From positions 562,992 to 626,991 of the forward strand of contig NZ_LMET01000001.1 of NCBI RefSeq assembly GCF_001426485.1: DNA of 64,000 nucleotides, read 5' to 3'. The position numbers and the translations under genes were made by a program. Below are positions 8,689 through 17,135 of this stretch, one piece after another. The stretch is from Aeromicrobium sp. Root472D3. GTDB taxonomy: Bacteria; Actinomycetota; Actinomycetes; Propionibacteriales; Nocardioidaceae. The notes beneath the pieces are model-generated. The model saw nothing but the letters and a program-made list of their open reading frames with translations. It did not search any database and was not told the origin of the DNA. Position 1 is the stretch's first letter, and each line of letters begins with the position of its first letter.

Positions 8689-9110
8689 TGGGCATCACGC
8701 TGCCTCAGGCCATGGCCGTCATCCAGGCGGGTCTGCACCGGGCTGCCGAGCGCGACGTGCCGTCGTGCTTCGCGATCGTCGACGCCGGAGGCAATCTCCT
8801 GGCGTTCGCGGCCCACGAGGACGCCATGCTGGCGTGCCGCGAGCTGGCGATCAACAAGGCCTACACGTCCCTGTCGCTGCGGTGTCCGTCCGGCGCCCTC
8901 GATGGAGCCGTGCAGCCCGGTGGCCCGTTCTTCGGGCTCAACACCGCCCTCGGCGCGCGTCCGCTGGTCACGTTCGCCGGTGGTCGTCCGCTCGGCACGC
9001 CCGTCGTCGCGGCGATCGGTGTCTCCGGAGGAACGCTCGAGGACGACGACGACATCAGTGCAGCCGTCGTGGACGCGTACGACGCGCTGCAGGCGGACGA
9101 CGGCGCATGA
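8688..9110 (+). CDS. GlcG/HbpS-like heme-degrading-domain protein
   Basis: The 140-residue protein matches the GlcG/HbpS fold: a long first helix, the CFAIVDAGGNLLAF strand-turn, and the late glycine-rich GVSGGTLEDDDDISAAVVDAY segment. HbpS of Streptomyces binds heme or iron, while GlcG-type genes sit in many catabolic operons without a settled function, as here. It has no secretion signal, unlike HbpS. It is coupled on both sides (TGATG with the SDR, ATGA with pxpA), so it belongs to the pathway unit. A structural or ligand-sensing role is possible; the biochemical role is unknown. Confidence 0.82.
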   Translation: MGITLPQAMAVIQAGLHRAAERDVPSCFAIVDAGGNLLAFAAHEDAMLACRELAINKAYTSLSLRCPSGALDGAVQPGGPFFGLNTALGARPLVTFAGGRPLGTPVVAAIGVSGGTLEDDDDISAAVVDAYDALQADDGA

Positions 9111-9880
9111 CCCCCCGCATCGACGTCAACAGCGATCTCGCCGAGGGGTTCGGTCGATGGTCCTTCGACACCGATGACGACCTGTTGACCATCGTGTCGA
9201 GCGCGAACGTCGCGTGCGGCTTCCATGCCGGCGACCCCTCCACGATCCGTCACGCCCTCGAGCTCGCGGCGTCGAACGACGTGGCCGTCGGCGCCCACGT
9301 CGGCTACCCCGACCTGCAGGGGTTCGGACGACGTCGCATGGACATGGATCCTCGCGAGCTGACCGACGCCGTGATGTACCAGGTCAGTGCGTTGTCGGGC
9401 TTGGCGCGCGTGGCCGGGACGCGTGTCCGATACGTCAAGCCGCACGGCGCCCTCTACAACACCGTCGTGGACTCGTCGACCCAGGCGCGTGCCGTGGTGG
9501 AGGCGATCGTCGAGCTGGACCCCGGCCTGGCGGTCATGGGTCTGCCGGGCTCGGAGCTGTTGCGCTTCGCCGGGGACGCAGGCCTGGCCACGATCTCCGA
9601 GGCGTTCGCCGACCGGGCCTACCTGTCGGACGGGTCGTTGGTCCCGCGATCGGTGAAGGGTGCGGTGTTGCACGACGTGGACGCCGTCGTGGAACGTGTC
9701 GTGCGCATGGTGACCGACGGCGTGGTCGAGACCCTCGACGGCTCGGTCCTCGAGCTGAGCCCGGACTCCTACTGCATCCACGGCGACTCGCCCGGCGCGG
9801 TGACGATGGGTCGCAGGATGACCGCCGCCCTGCGCGACCGCGGATACGAGATCTCCCATCTCTTTGCGGCGACGCCGTGA
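9107..9880 (+). CDS. pxpA: 5-oxoprolinase subunit A (LamB/YcsF family)
   Basis: The 257-residue protein has the family hallmarks IDVNSDLAEGFG at the N-terminus, ANVACGFHAGDP, GAHVGYPD and VKPHGALYN. With PxpB and PxpC it opens the ring of 5-oxoproline (pyroglutamate) to glutamate using ATP. Related systems may act on other lactams or amides. All three subunits follow in order with overlapping start and stop codons (ATGA, then GTGA, then ATGA), so the complex is made in fixed proportion. I chose ATG 9107 because the conserved N-terminus begins there. Confidence 0.92.
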   Translation: MTPRIDVNSDLAEGFGRWSFDTDDDLLTIVSSANVACGFHAGDPSTIRHALELAASNDVAVGAHVGYPDLQGFGRRRMDMDPRELTDAVMYQVSALSGLARVAGTRVRYVKPHGALYNTVVDSSTQARAVVEAIVELDPGLAVMGLPGSELLRFAGDAGLATISEAFADRAYLSDGSLVPRSVKGAVLHDVDAVVERVVRMVTDGVVETLDGSVLELSPDSYCIHGDSPGAVTMGRRMTAALRDRGYEISHLFAATP

Positions 9881-10488
9881 AGTTCTCGCCCTGCGGCACG
9901 CACCACCTCCTCGTCGAGAGCGACTCGCTCGACGAGGTGCTGAACTGCTTCGCGACGCTCGAGTCCGATCCGCCCGAGGGTGTCCTCGACCTCCTCCCGG
10001 CGGCTCGGACGGTGCTCGTCGAGTACGACCGTGACCGGACCACCTACGACGCCCTGAGCTCCGCCATCGCCGGCACACAGATCCGCCGACGGACCGACCG
10101 GGGCGCCCCGGCGACCGAGATCCCGGTCCGCTACGACGGCGAGGACGTCGCCTTCGTGCAGGACTTCTTGGGGTTCACCCGCGACCAGCTCGTGGAGTGG
10201 CACACGGGACAGACGTGGAGAGTCGCGTTCACCGGCTTCGCCCCAGGATTCGGGTACATGGTGGGCGATCTGGAGGACCGCCCCGTCCCACGTCTCGAGG
10301 AGCCGCGCGTGGACGTGCCGGCGGGCGCCGTGGCACTGGCCGGGGAGTTCACCGGCATCTACCCGCGCAGCTCCCCGGGCGGGTGGCGCATCGTCGGTCA
10401 CACCGACGCCGTTCTGTGGGACTTGCGCACGGAACCTCCAGCCCTCTTGGTGCCGGGCGGCCTGGTGCAGTTCGTCGAGGTGCCATGA
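9877..10488 (+). CDS. pxpB: 5-oxoprolinase subunit B (KipI-like)
   Basis: The 203-residue protein belongs to the carboxyltransferase-domain-1 family. It contains IPVRYDGEDVAFV, the FTGFAPGFGYM motif near residue 117 and SPGGWRIVGHT near the C-terminus. It forms the catalytic heteromer with PxpC that phosphorylates and opens the lactam together with PxpA. It starts with GTG at 9877 inside the pxpA stop codon and ends in an ATGA overlap with pxpC. In Bacillus its homologue KipI also inhibits a sporulation kinase, which is not expected here. Confidence 0.92.
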   Translation: MKFSPCGTHHLLVESDSLDEVLNCFATLESDPPEGVLDLLPAARTVLVEYDRDRTTYDALSSAIAGTQIRRRTDRGAPATEIPVRYDGEDVAFVQDFLGFTRDQLVEWHTGQTWRVAFTGFAPGFGYMVGDLEDRPVPRLEEPRVDVPAGAVALAGEFTGIYPRSSPGGWRIVGHTDAVLWDLRTEPPALLVPGGLVQFVEVP

Positions 10489-11384
10489 CGAGCATGACCG
10501 TCGTGACCCCGGGCCCCTTTGCCACCGTCCAGGACCTGGGTCGCCGTGGGTACTCGCGCTACGGGGTCGGCCGCTCCGGCGCCGTCGACCGCACGAGCTT
10601 CGCCCTCGCGAACCGATTGGTCGGCAACGCCCCGGAGGCGGCTGCGCTCGAGGTCACGATGGGCGGACTGTCCGTCCTCGCGCACCACCACCTGTACGTC
10701 GCGGTGACGGGAGCCGACGCCTGTGCCCGGGTCGACGGCGTCCTCGTGGGTCACCACACCGCCTTCGTCGTCGAGGCCGGTCAGATCCTGACCTTGGACA
10801 CGCCGACGGTCGGGGTCAGGACCTACGTCGCGGTCCGGGGCGGGATCGGCGTGGACGCCGTCCTCGGCTCGCGCTCCACCGACACCCTCGCCGGGCTCGG
10901 GCCCGAGGTGCTGCGGCCCGGCGCCGTGCTGCCCGCCGGCAACCTGAGCGGGCGGTTCCCGTCGACCGACTTCGCGCCGGTCGCGACCCCGACCGCCGGG
11001 CACCTGACGGTCGACTTCAGGTGGGGCCCGAGGGACTCGTGGTTCACGGCCGACGCCCTAAGCACCCTGTGCGCGGGCGACTGGCGGGTCGACGCCGCGA
11101 GCAATCGCGTCGGCGTGAGGTTGCAGGGCCCACGCATGGCCCGTGCCCGCCACGAGGAGCTGCCCAGCGAAGGCGTCGCGACCGGCTCCATCCAGGTGCC
11201 GCCAAGCGGTCCCATCGTCTTCCTGGACGACCACCCCGTCACGGGCGGCTACCCGGTCGTCGGTGTCGTGGACAGGGCGTCCCTCGACCGCGTGGCCCAG
11301 GTGCGCCCCGGACAGGTCATCCGCTTCCGACCCGTCGACCGGACGTCACGTCGCCGGCAACACCCCGAAAGGACCCGCCCATGA
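10485..11384 (+). CDS. pxpC: 5-oxoprolinase subunit C (biotin-dependent carboxyltransferase-like, KipA)
   Basis: The 299-residue protein carries the carboxyltransferase-domain-2 signature PGPFATVQDLGR followed by GVGRSGAVD, the VTGADA segment, and the late DHPVTGGYPVVGVV motif. It completes the PxpABC 5-oxoprolinase. Start ATG 10485 overlaps the pxpB stop; a second in-frame ATG lies three codons later. The stop overlaps the next start (ATGA at 11381), linking oxoprolinase output directly to the amino-acid dehydrogenase gene. Confidence 0.92.
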   Translation: MTSMTVVTPGPFATVQDLGRRGYSRYGVGRSGAVDRTSFALANRLVGNAPEAAALEVTMGGLSVLAHHHLYVAVTGADACARVDGVLVGHHTAFVVEAGQILTLDTPTVGVRTYVAVRGGIGVDAVLGSRSTDTLAGLGPEVLRPGAVLPAGNLSGRFPSTDFAPVATPTAGHLTVDFRWGPRDSWFTADALSTLCAGDWRVDAASNRVGVRLQGPRMARARHEELPSEGVATGSIQVPPSGPIVFLDDHPVTGGYPVVGVVDRASLDRVAQVRPGQVIRFRPVDRTSRRRQHPERTRP

Positions 11385-12643
11385 CCGTCCTCGGCGCCAC
11401 GAAGGATCCCTTGGCCGACGCACGGACGCAGCTGTCCCGTGCGGTCGACGTACTCGGATACTCACCGGGCATGTTCGACATGCTCGCGACCCCGCGCCGC
11501 GAGCTGACGGTCAGCGTGCCGCTGCGGCGGGACGACGGCTCGGTCGAGCTGCTCGTGGGCCACCGGGTGCAGCACAACTTGTCGAGGGGCCCGTCGAAGG
11601 GCGGCCTGCGGTACAGCCCCGACGTCACGCTCGACGAGGTCCGGGCGCTCGCGATGTGGATGACGTGGAAGTGCGCGCTCGTGGACGTGCCGTACGGAGG
11701 GGCCAAGGGGGGCGTGCGCTTCGATCCGCGCCTGTACTCGCGCGGGGAGCTCCAGCGCATCACCCGGCGCTACACCTCCGAGATCATGCCGATCATCGGT
11801 CCGTCCCAGGACATCCCCGCGCCCGACATCGGGACCGACGAGCAGACGATGGCGTGGATGATGGACACCTATTCCGTCAACAGCGGACACACCGTCCTGG
11901 GAGTCGTCACCGGCAAGCCCGTCGCTCTGGGGGGTTCCCTCGGTCGGGCCAGCGCGACCTCTCGCGGCGTGGTCCACGTCGCCCTGGCGGCGATGCGCCA
12001 CCGAGGCCTGCAACCGGTCGGCGCGACGGCCGCGGTCCAGGGGTTCGGCAAGGTCGGTCGCGGAGCGGCACGCTTCCTCGCCGAGGCCGGCGTCCGGGTG
12101 GTCGGGGTCAGTGACCAGTACGGCGCGGTGCACGCGCCGGAGGGTCTCGACGTCCCCGCCCTCGAGGCCCACGTCGACGCGACCGGCAGCGTCGTCGACT
12201 TCGGTGCCTCCGAGGCCCTTCCAGAGGGTGGCGACCTGCTGTTCCTCGACGTGGACCTCCTGGTCCCCGCGGCGGTCGAAGGCGTGATCGACGAGACCAA
12301 CGCGCACCGCGTCGGGGCTCGCGTCATCGTCGAGGGCGCCAACGGTCCCACGTCGCCGGCGGCCGACGACATCCTCGGGGCCAACGGGCAGCTGGTCGTC
12401 CCCGACATCCTGGCCAACGCGGGCGGTGTCATCGTGTCGTACTTCGAGTGGGTGCAGGCCAACCAGGCGTACTGGTGGTCCGAGAAGGAGGTCGAGCAGC
12501 GCCTCGAGGAGCGCATGGTGCGGGCGTGGGAACGAGTCCGAGACCACGCCGCGAGGCACGACATCCCTCTGCGTCTGGCCGCCACGTCGATGGCCGTCGA
12601 GACCGTGACCACGGCCCACCTGGCCCGCGGCCTCTACCCGTGA
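11381..12643 (+). CDS. Glu/Leu/Phe/Val dehydrogenase
   Basis: The 420-residue protein is an NAD(P)-dependent amino-acid dehydrogenase. The N-terminal substrate domain has GLRYSPDVT, the catalytic-lysine region PYGGAKGGVRFDP and PDIGTDEQTMAWMMDTY. The Rossmann half has AAVQGFGKVGRGAARFL near residue 217. The length and PAPDIGTD pattern fit glutamate dehydrogenase best. Coming straight after PxpABC, it would turn glutamate into 2-oxoglutarate and ammonium and so feed the TCA cycle. The ATGA overlap with pxpC supports this coupling. It ends seven bases from the convergent IclR gene. Confidence 0.9.
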   Translation: MTVLGATKDPLADARTQLSRAVDVLGYSPGMFDMLATPRRELTVSVPLRRDDGSVELLVGHRVQHNLSRGPSKGGLRYSPDVTLDEVRALAMWMTWKCALVDVPYGGAKGGVRFDPRLYSRGELQRITRRYTSEIMPIIGPSQDIPAPDIGTDEQTMAWMMDTYSVNSGHTVLGVVTGKPVALGGSLGRASATSRGVVHVALAAMRHRGLQPVGATAAVQGFGKVGRGAARFLAEAGVRVVGVSDQYGAVHAPEGLDVPALEAHVDATGSVVDFGASEALPEGGDLLFLDVDLLVPAAVEGVIDETNAHRVGARVIVEGANGPTSPAADDILGANGQLVVPDILANAGGVIVSYFEWVQANQAYWWSEKEVEQRLEERMVRAWERVRDHAARHDIPLRLAATSMAVETVTTAHLARGLYP

Positions 12644-12650
12644 GACCGCG

Positions 12651-13460
12651 TCAGCGGACGGCCGAGACCTCGCTCTGCGGGCGACCCTGCAGCAGGGCCC
12701 AGTCGGCCGAGACCTCGGCGGCCGTGCGGACGAGCGCGGGCAGGTAGACCTGCGTCAGGGTCTCGACGCTGGTCTCGGCCGCGTTGACCGTCACGTTCAT
12801 GGCCGAGACGGTGCGACCGGACGCGTCGCGCACTGGCACCGCCACGGACCTCACGCCCGGGGCCAGCTCCTCGTCGGCGAGGGCCCACCCCTGCTCGCGG
12901 ATCGTCGCGAGCTGCCCGCGCACGCGGTCGACGTCGACGGACGGCACGGCCACGCCGGGGGCGCGGCTGGGGATGCGCAGGGTCGTGTCGAGCGCGTCGG
13001 CGTCGAGGGCCGCCAGCAGCACCTTGCCCTGCGACGTCACGACGGCCGGAAAGCGCGTGCCGATCTCGACCCGGATCGCGATGATCTTCGGCACGGCGAC
13101 CCGCGCGACGTAGACGATGTCGGACCCGTCGAGCTGCGTCATCGAGGTCGACTCGCCGGTCGTGCGGACGAGGTCCTCCATGTGGGGGCGCGCGACGTCC
13201 CACAGCCCGGTCGAGCCGACGTACGCCATGCCGAGGCGCAGCACCTTCGGCGTCAGGTCGTACGAGCCACCGGTCACGCGGACGAACCCGAGCTCGGCCA
13301 GCGTCAGGAGCAGGCGACGGGCGGTGGGGCGGGCCAGGTCGCTCGCGGTCGCGATCTCGCTGAGGCTCATGGCCCGTGCGGCCGATCCGAGGCACTCGAT
13401 GACGTCGAGCCCTCGAGCGAGTGCCTCGACGAAGTCAGCGCCCTCGCCCCGCTTGGCCAC
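12651..13460 (-). CDS. IclR-family transcriptional regulator
   Basis: The 269-residue protein has an N-terminal winged helix-turn-helix (about 12-75, with SLSEIATASDLARPTARRLL) and a C-terminal IclR ligand domain whose end, about 160-250, includes GWALADEELAPGVRSVAVPVRDASG. It starts with GTG at 13460. Its tail-to-tail position with the catabolic operon suggests a second regulator for that pathway, but it is divergent from a methyltransferase gene, so another target is possible. IclR proteins of this layout often control aromatic or beta-ketoadipate-type catabolism. Confidence 0.9.
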   Translation of the reverse strand: MAKRGEGADFVEALARGLDVIECLGSAARAMSLSEIATASDLARPTARRLLLTLAELGFVRVTGGSYDLTPKVLRLGMAYVGSTGLWDVARPHMEDLVRTTGESTSMTQLDGSDIVYVARVAVPKIIAIRVEIGTRFPAVVTSQGKVLLAALDADALDTTLRIPSRAPGVAVPSVDVDRVRGQLATIREQGWALADEELAPGVRSVAVPVRDASGRTVSAMNVTVNAAETSVETLTQVYLPALVRTAAEVSADWALLQGRPQSEVSAVR

Positions 13461-13542
13461 AGGTCATGCCTTCCGTCCCGGATGTGAGCGTCATTCTCGC
13501 ACGGCACCGCGCCCTCGACGCCCCCGTGCGATGATCCCGGGC

Positions 13543-14163
13543 ATGACGAGCCAGCCGGGGTACGACGCGCTCGCAGGCGCCTACGACGACGCCTTCCCGC
13601 AGGGGTACGCATCGGTCCTCGAGCGCCACGCCGTCGCGGCCTTCGTCGCGGAGGCCGCGGCGGGCCCGGACGGCACGATCGTCGACGTCGGGTGCGGCAC
13701 GGGCCACGTCACGAGCGACCTCGTCGCCGCCGGGCTCGACGTCGTGGGTGTCGACCCGTCGGCCGGCATGCTCGCGATCGCCCGGCACAGCCACCCGCAC
13801 GTGCGGTTCGTCGAGGGCGACGCGACCCTCGCCACGCTGGCCGACGACGGCCCGCTCGCCGGGGTGCTGGCGCGGTTCAGCCTGATCCACGTGCACCCCG
13901 ACGACGTCCGGGCGGTCGTCGACGCGTGGGTGCGGCGGTTGCGGCCCGGCTCGCGGGTCGTGGTCGCCTTCCAGTGCGCCGACGACGCATCAGGACCGGT
14001 CGCCGAGTTCGACCACCGCGTCGCGCGGGCGTGGCGCTGGCACCCGGACGCGATGGTCGACCTGCTCACGGCGGCGGGCCTGACCGAGCGGTGGCGCCTC
14101 GTGGCGCAGCCCGACGGAGAGCGCCGGTTCGCCGAGTGCCACGTGTCGCTCGAGCTGGCGTGA
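13543..14163 (+). CDS. Class I SAM-dependent methyltransferase
   Basis: The 206-residue protein shows the class I methyltransferase motifs: motif I VDVGCGTGHVTSDL near residue 48, the acidic VVGVDPSAGML, and the later FSLIHVHPDDVRAVVDAWVRRL. The substrate is unknown; the family includes small-molecule and lipid methyltransferases. ATG 13543 was preferred because the alignable sequence begins MTSQPGYDALAGAYD, but ATG 13531 is also in frame. It is monocistronic, between the divergent IclR gene and a convergent hydrolase. Confidence 0.85.
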   Translation: MTSQPGYDALAGAYDDAFPQGYASVLERHAVAAFVAEAAAGPDGTIVDVGCGTGHVTSDLVAAGLDVVGVDPSAGMLAIARHSHPHVRFVEGDATLATLADDGPLAGVLARFSLIHVHPDDVRAVVDAWVRRLRPGSRVVVAFQCADDASGPVAEFDHRVARAWRWHPDAMVDLLTAAGLTERWRLVAQPDGERRFAECHVSLELA

Positions 14164-14166
14164 CCC

Positions 14167-15039
14167 CTACTGCCCGAGGTGGCGGTCGATCCACCCGATG
14201 ACGTCGGCGGTGACCTCGTCGCGGTTGGTCTCGTTGAGGATCTCGTGGCGCCCCTGCGGGTAGAGGACGACCTCGACGTCGCTGACGCCGGCGTCGCGGT
14301 AGCGGGTCGCGAGCAGCTCGATCAGCTCGCCACCGCCGGCCAACGGGTCGTCGGTGCCGGACGCCAGCAGGATCGGCAGGTCATGCCGGATGCCCGCGAG
14401 CGCCGCCGGATCGGCGAGCCGCTCGGTGCCGCCGAACAGCGACGGGAGCGTCTCGGCCGGCAGGTCGAACCCGCACAGCGGATCAGCGACGTACGCGTCG
14501 ACCTCGGCCTCGTCGCGCGACAGCCACTCGTAGCCCGTGCGGTCGTCGAACGGCGCGTTGAACGCGCTGAGGTCGCCGACGGGTCCGTCACCCATGCCCG
14601 CGGCGAGGACGTCGAGCGCCGTCGAGCCCGACAGGACGACCGCGTCGTACAAATCGGAGCGCTCGAGCAGCACGTGCTGCGTCGCGAACGACCCCATCGA
14701 GTGGCCGAACAGGACGAGCGGCAGGTCGGGGTGCTGATCGCGCAGCTGCTCGCCGAGCTGGACGACGTCGGCCTGCAGGCCCGCGAAGCCCGGCGTGCCG
14801 AAGTCGCCCGGTGCGGCGTGGATCGAGCGGCCGTGCCCGCGGTGGTCGGCCGCGTGCACGTGGTAGCCAGCTGCGTTGAGCGCGACGGCGAACCGGTCGT
14901 ACCGGGCGGAGTGCTCGGCCAGGCCGTGGGCGACCTGCACGACACCACGGGCGTCCGTGCCCTCGGGCAGCGGCCACGCGTACGTCGCGATGTCGATGCC
15001 GTCCTGGCGTGAGCTGAAGGATCCGTCGAGGTGCGTCAT
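14167..15039 (-). CDS. Alpha/beta hydrolase, monoacylglycerol-lipase-like
   Basis: The 290-residue protein has the alpha/beta-hydrolase fold with QVAHGLAEHSARYDRFA, the oxyanion-side motif, the nucleophile elbow GHSMGS near residue 107 and a late His (YPQGRHEILNE) completing the triad. This pattern matches lysophospholipase/monoacylglycerol lipases. I set the start at 15039, giving MTHLDGSF, because the further upstream sequence is low-quality Arg-rich extension. It has no signal peptide, so it is probably cytosolic. It stands alone, convergent with the methyltransferase gene. Confidence 0.85.
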   Translation of the reverse strand: MTHLDGSFSSRQDGIDIATYAWPLPEGTDARGVVQVAHGLAEHSARYDRFAVALNAAGYHVHAADHRGHGRSIHAAPGDFGTPGFAGLQADVVQLGEQLRDQHPDLPLVLFGHSMGSFATQHVLLERSDLYDAVVLSGSTALDVLAAGMGDGPVGDLSAFNAPFDDRTGYEWLSRDEAEVDAYVADPLCGFDLPAETLPSLFGGTERLADPAALAGIRHDLPILLASGTDDPLAGGGELIELLATRYRDAGVSDVEVVLYPQGRHEILNETNRDEVTADVIGWIDRHLGQ

Positions 15040-15079
15040 GCGTCCAGCGTGCCAGACCCGACGGACCACCCGTCGTCCG

Positions 15080-15511
15080 TCAGAGGCGGTTCAGCACCGT
15101 GACCATGTCGTCCTCGGTGTCGCTGCCGATCTTCTCGAAGACCAGCTTGACGATGGGGGTCGCGAGCTTGGCGGCGCCGCTCATCTCGATGACGGCCTCG
15201 TACGTGATCTCGCTGCCCGAGCCCGACGGCACGACGGTGATCGTGTCGGTCGTGGTGGCGCTGTCGTTCTTGCCGGCGAAGACGACCTTGGAGTCGGTGA
15301 GCTCCTCGAGGGTGTACTCCAGCTCGGTCGAGACGCCCGCGATCTTGGACGTGTTGTGCCAGCGGCTGCCGACGGCGACCGGTCCGGCGTCGATGCGGTC
15401 GCACTTCTCGGTGCCCGGGTCCCACTCCTCGGCGTGCGAGAAGTCCTTGAGGTAGTCCAGGACGGTGGCGGGGGAGGGCTCGACGGTGAAGGTGCGGCTG
15501 ATGGTTGTCAT
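15080..15511 (-). CDS. SRPBCC-family (START-like) protein
   Basis: The 143-residue protein has the polyketide-cyclase/START-like pattern: SRTFTVEPSPATVLDYLKDFSHAEEWDPG at the start, a central strand set with SRWHNTSKIAGVSTELEYTLEEL, and a long C-terminal helix. Such proteins bind hydrophobic ligands or act on them; the actual ligand is unknown. It is divergent from the crotonase at 15570, with a short shared promoter region. Confidence 0.8.
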   Translation of the reverse strand: MTTISRTFTVEPSPATVLDYLKDFSHAEEWDPGTEKCDRIDAGPVAVGSRWHNTSKIAGVSTELEYTLEELTDSKVVFAGKNDSATTTDTITVVPSGSGSEITYEAVIEMSGAAKLATPIVKLVFEKIGSDTEDDMVTVLNRL

Positions 15512-15569
15512 GACGATGGCGTACCCGAGGACGATCGGATCAATCCGCCGCAGCCGCTATCGTCGGCGC

Positions 15570-16319
15570 ATGTCACTCGTGCTCCTCGAAACCGACGGTC
15601 CCGTCCGCCTGCTGACGCTGAACGCCCCGGAGCGTCGCAACGCCCTCGACTGGCCGCTGCTCGACGAGCTGGCCGAGGCCGTCCGCGCCGTCGCGGCGGA
15701 TCGCGACGCCCGCGCTCTCGTCGTCACGGGAGCCGGCAAGGGCTTCTGCGCCGGGGCGAACCTGGCCAACCTGTTCGGCGACCTCGACCGTCCGACCGAC
15801 CAGATGCGCGACCACCTCATGAAGGTCTACGCCTCGTTCCTCGGGCTGCGCGACCTGACGATCCCGACCGTCGCCGCGGTCAACGGCGCGGCGATCGGCG
15901 CCGGCCTGAACGTCGCGCTCGCGTGCGACGTCGTGGTCGCCGGCCCCCACGCGGGCTTCGGCCCGACGTTCGCCGAGATCGGCCTGCACCCCGGCGGCGG
16001 GTGCAGCTGGATGCTGACCGAACGCATCGGCCGCGGGCGGGCGACCGCCGCCCTGCTCGAGGGGGCGGTCATCGGCCCCGACGAGGCGCTGCGCATCGGC
16101 CTGGCCGACCGGTCGACCGACGACGCCCTGGCGTACGCCCTCGGGCTCGCCCACCTCTACGCGGAGCGCGAGCCCGTGCTCATGGCGGACATCAAGCAGT
16201 CGGTGCGGATCGCGTCGACGTCCGACCTGCCCACCTCGCTCGACTACGAGTCGCGGCGGCAGGCCGAGTCGATGCAGAACGAGCGCTTCCGCACGTTCAT
16301 GCGGCGATTCGCCGACTAG
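15570..16319 (+). CDS. Enoyl-CoA hydratase/isomerase (crotonase) family protein
   Basis: The 249-residue protein has the crotonase signature regions: the oxyanion-hole stretch VTGAGKGFCAGANLANLF near residue 52 and AVNGAAIGAGLNVALACDVVVAG near 103. The second has a Gly-rich loop and is followed by the FGPTFAEIGLHPGGG segment. It would hydrate or isomerise an enoyl-CoA. The GxG position usually holding a catalytic Glu reads HPGGG, so hydratase activity is uncertain and isomerase or another crotonase activity is possible. The start follows the conserved N-terminus MSLVLLETDGPVRLLTLN. Confidence 0.85.
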   Translation: MSLVLLETDGPVRLLTLNAPERRNALDWPLLDELAEAVRAVAADRDARALVVTGAGKGFCAGANLANLFGDLDRPTDQMRDHLMKVYASFLGLRDLTIPTVAAVNGAAIGAGLNVALACDVVVAGPHAGFGPTFAEIGLHPGGGCSWMLTERIGRGRATAALLEGAVIGPDEALRIGLADRSTDDALAYALGLAHLYAEREPVLMADIKQSVRIASTSDLPTSLDYESRRQAESMQNERFRTFMRRFAD

Positions 16320-16828
16320 GACAGGCCTGCGGCGTACTCGGCCTGGCCGAGGTGCTTCAGGTCGTCGCCGATCACGCTCACGAGTCGCGCGGCCAACGTC
16401 ACCGGCGGGTCCCATCCCTCGTCGACGACGCGGTCGAGGTCGCCCTCGTCCAGTCCGGAGACGTAGCGCTGCGTGGCAGCCGTGACCTCGCGGGCGTAGC
16501 CCGTCAGCAGCTCTGCGGTGGGCCGGACCGCGTCGACCTCGTCGGGCGTCTGGCCGTAGCCCGTCGCACCGGCCTCGAACGGCAGGCCGAACCGGTCGAC
16601 CCAACCACTCGCGAACCACACCTGCTCGGTGCCTGCGGCGTCGGCGACGTGGTCGTCCTGCACGCGCAGCAGGTGCCACACGAGCCACCCGACGGTGTTG
16701 GCGCCGGGCGCGACCCGGCGCACGAGATCGGCGTCGGACATCGGCTCGACCAGCGCGACGACGTCGTCGCCGATGCGGCCGAAGGTGTCGCCCAGGACGT
16801 CGGCGACCGAGCTCACGACCCGGGCCAC
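16316..16828 (-). CDS. DinB-fold protein, mycothiol-transferase-like
   Basis: The 170-residue protein is a four-helix DinB-type protein with the metal-site pattern GWLVWHLLRVQDDHVAD near residue 47 and a final DDLKHLGQAEYAAGL, giving the usual His set. In actinobacteria this family covers mycothiol-dependent S-transferases used in detoxification. It overlaps the convergent crotonase stop by four bases and abuts the DUF4235 gene, with which it may be cotranscribed. The transferase role is family knowledge, not shown here. Confidence 0.78.
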   Translation of the reverse strand: MARVVSSVADVLGDTFGRIGDDVVALVEPMSDADLVRRVAPGANTVGWLVWHLLRVQDDHVADAAGTEQVWFASGWVDRFGLPFEAGATGYGQTPDEVDAVRPTAELLTGYAREVTAATQRYVSGLDEGDLDRVVDEGWDPPVTLAARLVSVIGDDLKHLGQAEYAAGLS

Positions 16829-17130
16829 TCGCCGGTGGCGCGCTCGAACGTGCGCGCTCCCTGGCGCTGGATGACGGTCTTGACCGCCGAGTAGATGGCT
16901 CCCTGGATCACCGCGGCGAGCAGGATCTCCTTGAAGTCGTACTCGGACTCCAGCGGGCCGGGCGGGTCGACGCCGTCGCCGGCGCTGACCTGCTTCCAGA
17001 CCTGCTTGAAGATCGCGCTCGCGATCAGGCCGCCCGCAATCGAGCTGACGATGCCGACCGGGCGGTAGAGGATCTTGGCCGACGTGCTGGGGGCTGCGCC
17101 GGGTGCTGTCTTGGCGTTCTTGGCTGCCAT
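16813..17130 (-). CDS. DUF4235 family membrane protein
   Basis: The 105-residue protein starts MAAKNAKTAPGAAPST and has two hydrophobic helices (GIVSSIAGGLIASAIFKQVW and the EILLAAVIQGAIYSAVK segment) separated by a short polar loop. It ends with the actinobacterial DUF4235 pattern ending in GEWPGS. It is probably an inner-membrane protein of unknown role. Upstream in-frame codons are Arg-rich nonsense from the antisense of the neighbour, so 17130 is the natural start. It overlaps the DinB gene by 16 bases and is five bases from the PfpI gene, so the three are likely one operon. Confidence 0.75.
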   Translation of the reverse strand: MAAKNAKTAPGAAPSTSAKILYRPVGIVSSIAGGLIASAIFKQVWKQVSAGDGVDPPGPLESEYDFKEILLAAVIQGAIYSAVKTVIQRQGARTFERATGEWPGS

Positions 17131-17135
17131 GCGGA

